From Gammaproteobacteria bacterium (GTDB taxonomy: Bacteria > Pseudomonadota > Gammaproteobacteria > Steroidobacterales > GCA-2729495), in contig JAUIEY010000070.1 of assembly GCA_030429685.1 (NCBI GenBank), positions 1 to 9,320 of the forward strand: DNA of 9,320 nucleotides, written 5' to 3'. The position numbers were made by a program, and so were the translations under genes. Below, in pieces: positions 1-6,642 of the stretch (the first letter of the stretch is position 1; the number at the start of each line of letters is the position of its first letter). Under the pieces are notes generated by a model. It worked only from the letters and a program-made list of their open reading frames with translations. It had not been told where the DNA came from and searched no databases.

Positions 1-2
1 AC

Positions 3-170
3 GGCCACGTTGACGGCTACGAACTGGAAACCGACCTCGGCATTGAAATGACCGAGCGCACCCTGCAATGGGCTGCCGGCGCGACCGTGGTACCGCTGCC
101 CGCCGCTGCCTGGCTGTTCGGCTCCGGTCTGGCCGGCCTCGGCTGGCTGCGGCGCCGGCAAAAAGCCTGA
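3..170 (+). CDS. C-terminal end of a PEP-CTERM-like exported protein (partial)
   Basis: This is the last 55 codons of a gene whose start lies before the window. The tail reads VPLPAAAWLFGSGLAGL followed by GWLRRRQKA and a stop. It has the three parts of a PEP-CTERM sorting signal: a VPLP motif (the variant common in gammaproteobacteria), a short hydrophobic helix of about 16 residues and a basic end. In that family the tail is recognised by an exosortase (EpsH/XrtA type), which cleaves it and is thought to transfer the protein to the cell surface or an exopolysaccharide matrix. The visible part before the tail (a segment with DLGIEMTERTLQW) is too short to identify the main domain. No exosortase gene is present in the window. 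The tail assignment is strong; the function of the protein is unknown. Confidence 0.85.
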   Translation, partial: GHVDGYELETDLGIEMTERTLQWAAGATVVPLPAAAWLFGSGLAGLGWLRRRQKA

Positions 171-189
171 GCCCGCATCCCGGATAGTT

Positions 190-220
190 AAAAAAAACCC
201 GGCCCGGCGCCGGGTTTTTT
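190..220 (+). terminator. Rho-independent terminator
   Basis: A perfect 6-bp GC stem (CCCGGC at 198-203 with GCCGGG at 209-214) closes a 5-base loop and is followed by six T (215-220). Eight A (190-197) precede it, so the A/T flanks extend the pairing and the structure could also work on the opposite strand. It lies 20 bases after the stop of the PEP-CTERM gene and separates that gene from the train starting at 250. Confidence 0.93.
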
Positions 221-249
221 GTTGGCGGTCTCGTAGAATAGACCGCCTT

Positions 250-906
250 ATGACGATACAACTCTATACCGGTTTCGGCTCCGGTAATTCCTACAAAGCC
301 GATCTGTTTCTCAAACTGCTGGCTGTGCCTTATGAAGCTGTGCCGATCAGTATTCCCAAGGGCGAAAACCGCAGTCCGGAGTTTCTTGCACTGACGCCTT
401 TCGGGCAGATTCCGGTGCTGGTGGATGACGGCAGGGTCATTACCGATTCCCATGCCATCCTCTGTTACCTGGCCCGCGCCTATGGCGGCGTGGCAGCAGA
501 CCAGTGGTTGCCGGTTGAAGCGGAACCACTGGCGCAGGTCATGCGCTGGCTATCGTTTTCGGCAAATGAAATCCAGAACGGCCCGACCATGGCGCGCGCC
601 GTGAAGCTGCTGCGCTGGCCGCTCGATTACGATCTGGCGGTAAAGAAAGCCTACCGGGCGCTGGAGATCATGGATGCGCACCTGGCACAGCGTGACTGGC
701 TGGCCACCGAAAATCCCACTGTTGCCGATATTGCCTGCTACCCGTATTTGTTGCTGGCAGCGGAAGGCGGCGTGGACACGCAACCGTTTGCCGAGGTCAG
801 TGCATGGCTGCGGCGCGTTGAAGAATTGCCGGGCTTCTGGCCCATGCCGCGCATTCCCAACCTGCCCGATGTTACGCTGGTGCCGTATGCGCCGCCGGAA
901 GCATGA
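250..906 (+). CDS. Glutathione S-transferase-like protein
   Basis: The 218-residue product has the usual length and two-domain layout of a cytosolic glutathione S-transferase. Residues 1-80 are the thioredoxin-fold glutathione-binding domain: an LYTGFGSGNSYKADLFL start where the catalytic Ser/Asn/Tyr normally sits (S11-Y15), the cis-proline loop GQIPVL with P55, and the DSHAI motif (D66, S67) that contacts the gamma-glutamyl group. Residues 90-205 are the helical second domain, including the TVADIACYPYL motif (N-capping box) typical of the family. Such enzymes conjugate glutathione to electrophiles or act as peroxidases or isomerases; the substrate cannot be read here. No signal peptide, so cytoplasmic. 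The ATG has no clear Shine-Dalgarno sequence. The stop overlaps the start of the methyltransferase by 4 bases, so the two are likely co-translated. Confidence 0.92.
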   Translation: MTIQLYTGFGSGNSYKADLFLKLLAVPYEAVPISIPKGENRSPEFLALTPFGQIPVLVDDGRVITDSHAILCYLARAYGGVAADQWLPVEAEPLAQVMRWLSFSANEIQNGPTMARAVKLLRWPLDYDLAVKKAYRALEIMDAHLAQRDWLATENPTVADIACYPYLLLAAEGGVDTQPFAEVSAWLRRVEELPGFWPMPRIPNLPDVTLVPYAPPEA

Positions 907-1649
907 CCTTTAAGGATCATTTTTCAGGACACGCGCCGGACTACCGGCAATACCGGCCGGGTTACCCGGCAGAACTGTTCAGCCGGCTGGCAGAGCTGGC
1001 GCCCGGCCATGCAACCGCGTGGGACTGCGCCACCGGCTCGGGACAGGCTGCGATAGCGCTGGCCGATCATTTTGCGCAGGTTATCGCGACCGATGCCAGC
1101 GCCAACCAGATAGCCCATGCGCTTCCCTGTCCCGGTGTTACATATCGTGTTGCTGCCGCCGAACACAGTGGCCTCGCGGATGCCAGTGTGGACCTGATCA
1201 GTGTCGCGCAGGCAGTGCACTGGTTCGATCTTAATAAGTTTGCGGCGGAGGCCCGGCGCGTCATGCAACCGGACGGTGTGCTGGCGGTGTGGACATACGT
1301 CGATATCAGTTTTGACACCGAGCTGAATGTACCGCTGGACCGGTTTCATACCGAGATCGTGCACGCATACTGGCCGCCGGAACGGCGACTGGTAGACAAC
1401 AACTATGCCGATATCGCGTTGCCCTTTGTTGAAATCCCGTTTGCGCCGCTGCAGATATCGGCCGACTGGGACCTGGCTGCGCTGCTTGGCTATCTGAATA
1501 CCTGGTCGGCGGTGAAAAATTACCAGCGTCAGCACGGCCGCAATCCGGTGGAACTGATACAGGATGAGCTGGCAAGCCTGTGGGGCGACCCGCAGGCAAC
1601 GCGCCGGGCCACCTGGCCGTTGATTGTGCGGGCGTGGCGCAACGCCTGA
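903..1649 (+). CDS. Class I SAM-dependent methyltransferase
   Basis: The 248-residue product has a Rossmann-type methyltransferase domain of the Methyltransf_11 kind. Near the N-terminus is FSGHAPDYRQYRPGYP, a signature of a subgroup of small-molecule methyltransferases. Motif I is WDCATGSGQ (D41 to Q48), which binds S-adenosylmethionine; the acidic residue ending strand 2 is D64 in VIATDAS; AQAVHWFD (H106-D109) is the motif IV/post-IV segment, followed by RRVMQPDGVLAVW. The C-terminal third (about 145-248) is the variable substrate-binding part. No signal peptide, so cytoplasmic. The acceptor substrate is unknown. The ATG overlaps the stop of the glutathione S-transferase-like gene (ATGA), indicating translational coupling and possibly a shared role in handling electrophilic or toxic compounds, which is inference only. 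Confidence 0.92.
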   Translation: MTFKDHFSGHAPDYRQYRPGYPAELFSRLAELAPGHATAWDCATGSGQAAIALADHFAQVIATDASANQIAHALPCPGVTYRVAAAEHSGLADASVDLISVAQAVHWFDLNKFAAEARRVMQPDGVLAVWTYVDISFDTELNVPLDRFHTEIVHAYWPPERRLVDNNYADIALPFVEIPFAPLQISADWDLAALLGYLNTWSAVKNYQRQHGRNPVELIQDELASLWGDPQATRRATWPLIVRAWRNA

Positions 1650-1684
1650 GCGGTCGTAATACAATGAAGGGACTGCTGCTGCAT

Positions 1685-1690
1685 GGGAGG
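1685..1690 (+). promoter_or_regulatory. Ribosome binding site for the GTG start at 1699
   Basis: GGGAGG lies 8 bases before the GTG at 1699 and is one of the best Shine-Dalgarno matches in the window. It supports the non-ATG start of the small membrane protein. Confidence 0.75.
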
Positions 1691-1698
1691 GTTGCCAC

Positions 1699-2073
1699 GT
1701 GAACTACGCGGTTCTGTTTATCGGTGGACTCATGACGCTGGCCGGGCTGATCATTCTGGTCAGGCCGGCAGTCTTTTTTGACCCGCTCAAAAAATATCAG
1801 GATTCGACCGGCCTCTGGTTGCTGGCCGTGGTGGTACGCCTCGGCGTCGGCCTGTTGCTGGTCACGGCCGCGCCCGCCAGCCGTTTCCCGCTGGCACTGG
1901 AAATTCTGGGCTGGCTGGCCATCGGCGCAGCCGTGTTGATTGCGGCGCTGGGCCGGGCGCGTTTCAGCCGCCTGCTGAACTGGCTGCTGCAGATGGCCGA
2001 TACCCTGGGGCGCGTTTCCGGTCTGCTCGCGCTGGGTTTCGGCTTGTTCCTGATCTATGCAGTGGCACCCTGA
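1699..2073 (+). CDS. Small integral membrane protein, unknown function
   Basis: The 124-residue product is very hydrophobic, with about four membrane segments by eye: residues 3-22, 38-58, 65-85 and 104-122. Between the first two is a polar stretch FFDPLKKYQDSTGL. Cytoplasmic-type basic residues sit in the loops (RFSR near 90). I do not recognise the family and see no catalytic motif. The GTG start is chosen because GGGAGG stands 8 bases upstream and because translation from it begins immediately with a hydrophobic segment. It starts 49 bases after the methyltransferase and ends 18 bases before tag, in the same frame as tag. Base composition is high in GC (43 of 60 bases at 1861-1920), like most neighbours. 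The reading frame is very likely real; the function is open. Confidence 0.82.
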   Translation: MNYAVLFIGGLMTLAGLIILVRPAVFFDPLKKYQDSTGLWLLAVVVRLGVGLLLVTAAPASRFPLALEILGWLAIGAAVLIAALGRARFSRLLNWLLQMADTLGRVSGLLALGFGLFLIYAVAP

Positions 2074-2091
2074 ACCCGGCGCCGGCGACCA

Positions 2092-2706
2092 TTGCGTAAC
2101 ACGGTAACAGGCCCCGATGGCAAGCCGCGTTGCGGCTGGTGCGCTGCCGCGCCGGAGTTTTTTGCCTACCACGATGCCGAATGGGGCTTTCCGGTAGACA
2201 ACGATCAGCGACTGTTTGAAAAACTCTGCCTGGAAAGTTTCCAGTCCGGGCTAAGCTGGCGCACCATCCTCGCCAAGCGGGAAAATTTTCGTGCCGCTTT
2301 TGCGCAGTTCGACTTCAACGCCATGGCGCGCTTTACGCAGCGCGACGTAAACCGGCTGCTCAGGGACGCCGGCATTGTGCGTCATCGCGGCAAGATCGAA
2401 GCCGTGATCAACAACGCGGCCCGGGCTCAGGAAATGGTTGCCGACGAGGGCTCGCTGGCGGCATTTTTCTGGCGCCATGAACCGGATTCTGCCGCGCTCG
2501 GCAAACCACAAAGCGTAACCACGTCGTCCGAGTCGGTGACAATAGCCAGAGAACTCAAAAAACGCGGCTGGAAATTCGTCGGCCCGACCACCGTGTATGC
2601 CTTCATGCAGGCCATGGGGCTGGTGAACGATCATCTGCAAGACTGCGTAACCCGCGCGGCCGTTGCCCGGGCGCGCAAAAACTTTCGCCGACCGGCGGGT
2701 CGCTAG
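2092..2706 (+). CDS. tag: DNA-3-methyladenine glycosylase I
   Basis: This enzyme removes 3-methyladenine from alkylated DNA as the first step of base-excision repair in the cytoplasm. The 204-residue protein aligns by eye over its full length with E. coli Tag. The zinc-binding residues are all present: C14 (in RCGWC), H27 (in AYHDAEWG), H181 and C185 (in VNDHLQDC), with the same spacings as in E. coli (C4, H17, H175, C179). The active-site residues are also kept: E48 in CLESFQSGLSW (E. coli E38), Y26 and W56. RHRGKIEAVINNA, KKRGWKFVGPTT and FMQAMGLVNDH are further family blocks. The TTG at 2092 is the only usual start codon between the in-frame stop at 2071 and Cys14, so the start is TTG although no good ribosome site precedes it. 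The tail after C185 is basic and longer than in E. coli. Confidence 0.97.
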   Translation: MRNTVTGPDGKPRCGWCAAAPEFFAYHDAEWGFPVDNDQRLFEKLCLESFQSGLSWRTILAKRENFRAAFAQFDFNAMARFTQRDVNRLLRDAGIVRHRGKIEAVINNAARAQEMVADEGSLAAFFWRHEPDSAALGKPQSVTTSSESVTIARELKKRGWKFVGPTTVYAFMQAMGLVNDHLQDCVTRAAVARARKNFRRPAGR

Positions 2707-2707
2707 C

Positions 2708-2899
2708 GTGAACAATCTCCTTACTCGCAGCGTTTCCTGCCCCTACTGCGGTGAAACCATCGAAGTGATGATTGACTGCTCAGTGTATGAGCAAAGCTAC
2801 ATTGAGGACTGTCAGGTCTGCTGCCGGCCGATCAACTTTGCGGTGACGGTGCATGCCGACGACGACGTGACCGTGACTGTTTCACACGAAAACGAGTAG
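2708..2899 (+). CDS. CPxCG-motif cysteine-rich small protein
   Basis: This 63-residue protein has a CPYCG knuckle (C11, C14) and a second CxxC (C35, C38, with an extra C39), the arrangement of a zinc ribbon. It matches the CPXCG-motif cysteine-rich family (Cys_rich_CPXG): SCPYCGETIEVMIDCS, then an acidic segment YIEDCQVCCRPI and a short beta-rich tail ending in VTVSHENE. The family's biochemical role is not established. The GTG at 2708 is preferred because it gives the family's usual length and a purine-rich GGCGGG stands a few bases upstream. An upstream in-frame ATG at 2663 would add 15 basic residues unlike the family and overlap tag. Only one base separates the tag stop from this GTG, so translation is probably coupled. 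Confidence 0.88.
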   Translation: MNNLLTRSVSCPYCGETIEVMIDCSVYEQSYIEDCQVCCRPINFAVTVHADDDVTVTVSHENE

Positions 2900-2904
2900 C
2901 GCCT

Positions 2905-4188
2905 ATGTTATTAAAAAGAATATCGCCGGGCTATTTCGACACCTGCCTAGTAATTCTGCTGCTCTCGATAGTCTGGACATCGGCAGAAGCGAAACGCGAA
3001 TGGTACAAGTATGAAAACGATCATTTTGTTGCCTATAGCGATGCCAAAGAGAAAAAAGTCAGAAACCTGCTCGATAGTCTTGAACGCTTTCGCGGCGCGG
3101 TACTGCAAGTTTCGAATATTGCTGTGCCTGATTCTGCACCCAAAACTCTGGTACTCATACCTCGAAAAAAAGCAGATTTCAGAAAACTTATTACTTCAAA
3201 TAACACAGGTGGCTTTGCTGCCGAAATCGGTGGCCGCACAGTTATAGTGATCCCTGCCAGCGGATTTTCATCGCATTCGAAAGTCATCATACGGCATGAG
3301 TACGGGCACGCTCTGCTGAACTACAGCAGTTTCACTTACCCAAGCTGGTACAACGAAGGTTTCGCCGAAATGGTTTCTGCGACGCGCTTTCTCGATGACG
3401 GCCAGTCTTTCACCATCGGCGAAGTAACAGATCGTGCCGTCTACAATGGCCCGCCGGTGTTTGAATGGCAGAAACTAATATCCGACGGCTTTAGTCCGCA
3501 CAACGTTGTTGGGCTTCGCAAAGCTTCCAGCGCCTATTTTCAGGCCTGGCTACTCGTCCACTACACCACCCTGGGGAACAATTTCGAGAATGCCATCAAA
3601 CTGCAAGCCTACTTTGATCGGCTGAAGAATGGCGAGCCCTCAATCGACGCCTTCGAACAGGTTTTTGGCATTGCAGCAGCCAGCATATGGGAACAAGAAC
3701 TGAAGTCTTACACCAAACGAATCCCTTATTACACGATAAGTGTCAAACCCAAAGCTCTGGATATGACTTTTAACAAAGAACCGGCGGATGAAGGTGACTA
3801 TTTACCGATAGTTAACTATTTCCAGAAAGTCTCCACTGTTTACAACAATCCGAAGCCTCTGAAAAAGCCTCTGGCTAAGCTGCCAGGCCGCTGGACAAGT
3901 ATTGAATTTAATCGCCAATGCAATGACCCGGATGAGATTCGTGTTGATTCCGGCAATCAAACCATTGAAGTGATTCCGATTGGTCATGAACATAGCGATG
4001 GGCAACTGACCGGCATGTTTCACTACACACGGCCGGAAAAAACGACGCTGCGCATAGAACCGGCTATGGCAGGGATTGATAGCAATAAATTTGTCTGGGA
4101 AATGGACATGCGCTCCGATGACCTTGTTTGTCTGCGCCGGCCCAACTGGCCCGAGAGTCGATGCCAGATTCTCGAACGTTGTCCCTGA
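2905..4188 (+). CDS. Secreted putative zinc metallopeptidase (gluzincin, DUF1570/peptidase MA-like)
   Basis: The 427-residue product begins with a Sec-type signal peptide: basic KR, a hydrophobic core about residues 14-24, and a likely cleavage after AEA (27-29). Residues 130-155 hold the zinc site: HEYGH (H131, E132, H135), then YPSWYNEGFAE, where E151 is the likely third zinc ligand. This HExxH...EG pattern is that of the peptidase MA/DUF1570-like families. The upstream KREWYKYENDHFVAYSD and VLIPRKKADFRK segments also fit them. The C-terminal 140 residues, with four cysteines (one near 336 and three in the last 22 residues), are not recognised. The likely place of action is the periplasm or outside. 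The substrate is unknown and proteolysis is unproven. The gene is poorer in GC than its neighbours (22 of 60 bases at 3001-3060) and uses TTA, AGA and ATA codons at its start, hinting at separate acquisition. The start is ATG with a weak ribosome site. Confidence 0.85.
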   Translation: MLLKRISPGYFDTCLVILLLSIVWTSAEAKREWYKYENDHFVAYSDAKEKKVRNLLDSLERFRGAVLQVSNIAVPDSAPKTLVLIPRKKADFRKLITSNNTGGFAAEIGGRTVIVIPASGFSSHSKVIIRHEYGHALLNYSSFTYPSWYNEGFAEMVSATRFLDDGQSFTIGEVTDRAVYNGPPVFEWQKLISDGFSPHNVVGLRKASSAYFQAWLLVHYTTLGNNFENAIKLQAYFDRLKNGEPSIDAFEQVFGIAAASIWEQELKSYTKRIPYYTISVKPKALDMTFNKEPADEGDYLPIVNYFQKVSTVYNNPKPLKKPLAKLPGRWTSIEFNRQCNDPDEIRVDSGNQTIEVIPIGHEHSDGQLTGMFHYTRPEKTTLRIEPAMAGIDSNKFVWEMDMRSDDLVCLRRPNWPESRCQILERCP

Positions 4189-4199
4189 GCGAACGATCC

Positions 4200-4811
4200 A
4201 TGCAATCACACCGTTTGTCGCGATTGAACTGGATCTGGATTGCCGTTTTCATGGCTGTACTGATCTGGTCAGGCATTGCGCCCAAGGATTACCTGACCTG
4301 GGCGCTGGAAGTGGCGCCGGCCGTGATTGGCGGGCTGATCCTGCTGTTCACGCGGCGCACCTTTCCGCTGACGCCGCTGCTGTATGCACTGATACTGCTG
4401 CACTGTGTTGTGCTGATGGTCGGCGGTCATTACACCTATGCCGAAGTGCCGTGGTTTGAAAACCTTGGCAGCTCCGGCCGCAACAATTACGACAAGGTCG
4501 GCCATTTCATGCAGGGTTTTGTCCCGGCGATTATTGCCCGCGAAATCCTGTTGCGGCTGCAGGTGGTTGCCGCGGCGGGCTGGCGGAATTTTTTTATTGT
4601 TGCTGTCTGCCTGGCCTTCAGCGCCTTTTATGAACTCATTGAATGGCTGGCGGCGCTGTTGTCGGCAACCGCTGCCGAGGCGTTTCTTGGCACGCAGGGC
4701 TATGTGTGGGACACCCAGTCGGACATGGCCTGGGCGCTGGGCGGCGCCATCACGGCGCTGCTGGCACTGAGCCGCCGGCATGACCGGCAGCTGGCGGCAA
4801 TGCACTTATAG
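4200..4811 (+). CDS. DUF2238 / YjdF-family inner membrane protein
   Basis: The product (203 residues from this ATG) is a polytopic membrane protein related to E. coli YjdF (about 209 residues), whose function is unknown. Conserved blocks are NNYDKVGHFMQG (D98, H102), FYELIEW (E145, E148) and FLGTQGYVWDTQSDM (W170, D171, D175); the acidic and histidine residues in or beside membrane segments are typical of the family. About five to six membrane helices are visible, the first at residues 10-25. The ATG at 4200 is chosen because it clears the previous stop by 11 bases, has GAGCG 8 bases upstream and gives the family length. ATGs at 4161 and 4128 are in the same frame and would overlap the metallopeptidase gene, adding a polar N-terminus without clear family features. 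Confidence 0.88.
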   Translation: MQSHRLSRLNWIWIAVFMAVLIWSGIAPKDYLTWALEVAPAVIGGLILLFTRRTFPLTPLLYALILLHCVVLMVGGHYTYAEVPWFENLGSSGRNNYDKVGHFMQGFVPAIIAREILLRLQVVAAAGWRNFFIVAVCLAFSAFYELIEWLAALLSATAAEAFLGTQGYVWDTQSDMAWALGGAITALLALSRRHDRQLAAMHL

Positions 4812-4825
4812 TATATTGACGCGTC

Positions 4826-5929
4826 ATGAGTACACTTACCCCGCTTTCCCGCCGCTCGCTGCTGCTCGCCTCGGCAGGGTTGCTCGGCAGCAGCCTGGCA
4901 CCACTCACTTTTGCCCAGGGGCGGCCGCCGGCGGGCGGCATGTTGCGCCTGATTGCGAATGAGAATCCTTACGGTCCGTCACCCGCCGCACTGGCTGCCG
5001 CGGAAAAAGCCGCCGCGGAAGGCTGGAAATACGCCATGCGCGAAACCGGTGAGCTGAAAAGAATCATTGCCGCAGCCGAAGGTGTGCCGACCAACAACAT
5101 CATGATCAGCGCCGGCTCCAGTGAGGCGCTGCGCGTGGCGGCGCTGGTGTATTGCCGCAGCGGCGGCGGACTGGTGGCGGCATTGCCGACTTTCAGTTTT
5201 CTGCCGAGCTATGCACGCAGCCTCGGCGCCACGGTCAGCGAAGTTCCGCTGGACAGCGACATGCGTCATGACCTGGCGGCCATGGAAGCGGCCATAACCG
5301 CCGACACCCGGCTTATTTACGTCTGCAATCCCAACAATCCGACCGGCACCCTGCTGACGGGCAAAGAACTGCGCGCTTTTATTGATGCTACCGAGCAACG
5401 GGCGCCGGTGGTGGTGGATGAGGCGTATCTGGATTTGTGGGACGACATGCCGGAACACACCGCGGTGAGCAGTGTGCTGGATGGCAAGAACGTGATTGTT
5501 ACGCGCACTTTTTCCAAACTGCACGGCATGGCCGGACTGCGCGTCGGCTATGCCATCGCGCCGGCCGCAATCATCAAGGCCATGGAAGAGCTGCGCATCA
5601 CGCAAATGAGTTACACCGGCGTGATGGCGGCGACCGCAAGCCTGCAGGACAAAGAGTTCCTGCAATTCAGCCGCGAGCGCATCCACGAGTGCCTGCAGAT
5701 CACCAGCAACGTGCTGGATGAACTCGGCCTGCCGTATGCGCCCAGCCGCGGCAACTTTGTGTATTTCGATACCGGTGACTCGCCGCGTAAATTCATGGGA
5801 GCCATGCGCGAGGCGGGTATTCTTACCGGCATGAGCTATGCGCCCTATCCGACCTGGGCGCGCATCAGCATGGGCAAGGTTGAACAGATGCATGTGCTGG
5901 CCGCGGCGCTGCGCAAGCACTTCGCCTGA
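4826..5929 (+). CDS. Tat-exported HisC-like PLP-dependent aminotransferase
   Basis: The 367-residue protein starts with a twin-arginine signal: SRRSLLLASAGLLG, a mildly hydrophobic stretch and a likely cleavage after LTFA near residue 31. The rest is a fold-type I aminotransferase of the histidinol-phosphate aminotransferase group. Visible residues are NENPYG (Y49), SAGSSEAL (cofactor phosphate loop), NPNNPTGT (N171), VDEAYLD (D198, Y201), the PLP lysine K231 in FSKLHGMAGLRVGYA with R239, and the substrate-carboxylate arginine R346 in ARISMG. The catalytic set is complete, so it is probably active. The Tat signal implies export of a folded enzyme with its cofactor bound, so a role in cytoplasmic histidine synthesis is unlikely; the substrate is unknown. 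No histidine genes are nearby. It lies 14 bases after the YjdF-like gene and 5 bases before an unrecognised membrane protein. No good ribosome site precedes the ATG. Confidence 0.92.
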   Translation: MSTLTPLSRRSLLLASAGLLGSSLAPLTFAQGRPPAGGMLRLIANENPYGPSPAALAAAEKAAAEGWKYAMRETGELKRIIAAAEGVPTNNIMISAGSSEALRVAALVYCRSGGGLVAALPTFSFLPSYARSLGATVSEVPLDSDMRHDLAAMEAAITADTRLIYVCNPNNPTGTLLTGKELRAFIDATEQRAPVVVDEAYLDLWDDMPEHTAVSSVLDGKNVIVTRTFSKLHGMAGLRVGYAIAPAAIIKAMEELRITQMSYTGVMAATASLQDKEFLQFSRERIHECLQITSNVLDELGLPYAPSRGNFVYFDTGDSPRKFMGAMREAGILTGMSYAPYPTWARISMGKVEQMHVLAAALRKHFA

Positions 5930-5934
5930 CCGTT

Positions 5935-6642
5935 ATGTCCTGGTTCATGGCGGCACTGGCGCTGGCCGAGCTCAGCCTGCTGGTCTGGGCGCCGCGTCGC
6001 TGGCTGCAGGATCGCAGCAACATCGCCCTGCTGCTGGTGCTGTTCATCATTCTGCCGATCACCATTGACTCGCTGACCGTGGCTTCCGGTCGCTGGCTGG
6101 GTTTCGGTGAACCGCTGGAGACCCTGAACCGGGTGCGCTACGCCTGGTTTGTGTTCAGCATGCCGCTGATGTGCGTAATCTGTGCTGCGACACTGGCGGA
6201 CGCCGGCTTCAGCTGGGCGCAACAGCGCTGGATAGTGCCTGTGTTGCTTGCCGCCGCCGTCCTGCTGGGCGGTTATGAAGCGTCGCAGGCATGGAGCCGC
6301 GAGTTCCATGCAGCCTGCGTTTTCGATGTGCAGCGCTATGTTCTGCAGGTTCCGCCCGGCCAGGAATGTGCCGGCTCGCAAACCGGTGACGGTACTTTCG
6401 GCCTGCCGCTGGTGGTGCCGGTGGCGACCGCGGTTCTGGTTGTGACCGCGCTGATACTGTTGTTCAGGCGCCGCTGGCCCTGGCTGGCTATCATGTGCGC
6501 CGCGCTGGTGGCGGTGGTCAATGTGCCGCAGTCGGATCTGTCGACCTTTATTTCCTATCCCACCGATGCCTTATTAACTCTGACGCTGACCCTGACTGCG
6601 ATAAAATTCCATACTTCGCAGAATTCAGCACCCACCGCATGA
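5935..6642 (+). CDS. Polytopic membrane protein, unrecognised
   Basis: The 235-residue product has six or seven membrane segments by eye: near residues 3-17, 28-46, 67-88, 97-117, 156-177, 181-197 and a weaker one near 208-225. A longer polar loop at about 118-153 (SREFHAACVFDVQRY to GQECAGSQTGDGTFG) carries two cysteines that could form a disulfide if periplasmic. Other blocks that may be conserved are PLETLNRVRYAWFVFSMP and NVPQSDLSTFISYPTDALL. No enzymatic motif or known family is evident to me. The ATG lies 5 bases after the aminotransferase stop, and the gene's own stop overlaps the phosphatase start (ATGA), so it is probably translated as a unit with both. A role beside these exported enzymes is inference. 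That it is a real gene is well supported by composition, spacing and overlap. Confidence 0.85.
   Translation: MSWFMAALALAELSLLVWAPRRWLQDRSNIALLLVLFIILPITIDSLTVASGRWLGFGEPLETLNRVRYAWFVFSMPLMCVICAATLADAGFSWAQQRWIVPVLLAAAVLLGGYEASQAWSREFHAACVFDVQRYVLQVPPGQECAGSQTGDGTFGLPLVVPVATAVLVVTALILLFRRRWPWLAIMCAALVAVVNVPQSDLSTFISYPTDALLTLTLTLTAIKFHTSQNSAPTA

Noticed and set aside
234..239. TAGAAT as a possible -10 box before the glutathione S-transferase-like gene
   Set aside because: No -35-like hexamer lies at the right distance; that position falls within the terminator stem and T-run.
924..1664. Long minus-strand open frame of 246 codons opposite the methyltransferase
   Set aside because: Its translation is rich in Arg, Gln and His with no recognisable motif, and it mirrors a clear methyltransferase gene; such frames are common in GC-rich DNA.
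1660..1665. TACAAT as a possible -10 box before the small membrane protein gene
   Set aside because: The bases 17 upstream (GCGCAA) do not resemble a -35 box, so a promoter cannot be supported by sequence alone.
2076..2085. Perfect palindrome CCGGCGCCGG between the small membrane protein and tag
   Set aside because: It has no loop and no T-run, so it is not a terminator; a 10-base GC palindrome is expected by chance in such DNA.
1306..2172. Minus-strand open frame of 288 codons spanning two plus-strand genes
   Set aside because: It crosses the methyltransferase, the membrane protein and the tag start, and its translation is Gln/Arg-rich without motifs.
4076..4459. Plus-strand frame bridging the metallopeptidase and YjdF-like genes
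   Set aside because: It is an out-of-frame reading of both genes with a Cys/Asp/Ala-rich translation; both real genes match families.
4979..5920. Minus-strand open frame of 313 codons opposite the aminotransferase
   Set aside because: Low-complexity His/Arg/Ala-rich translation with no domain; the plus strand carries an intact aminotransferase with all catalytic residues.
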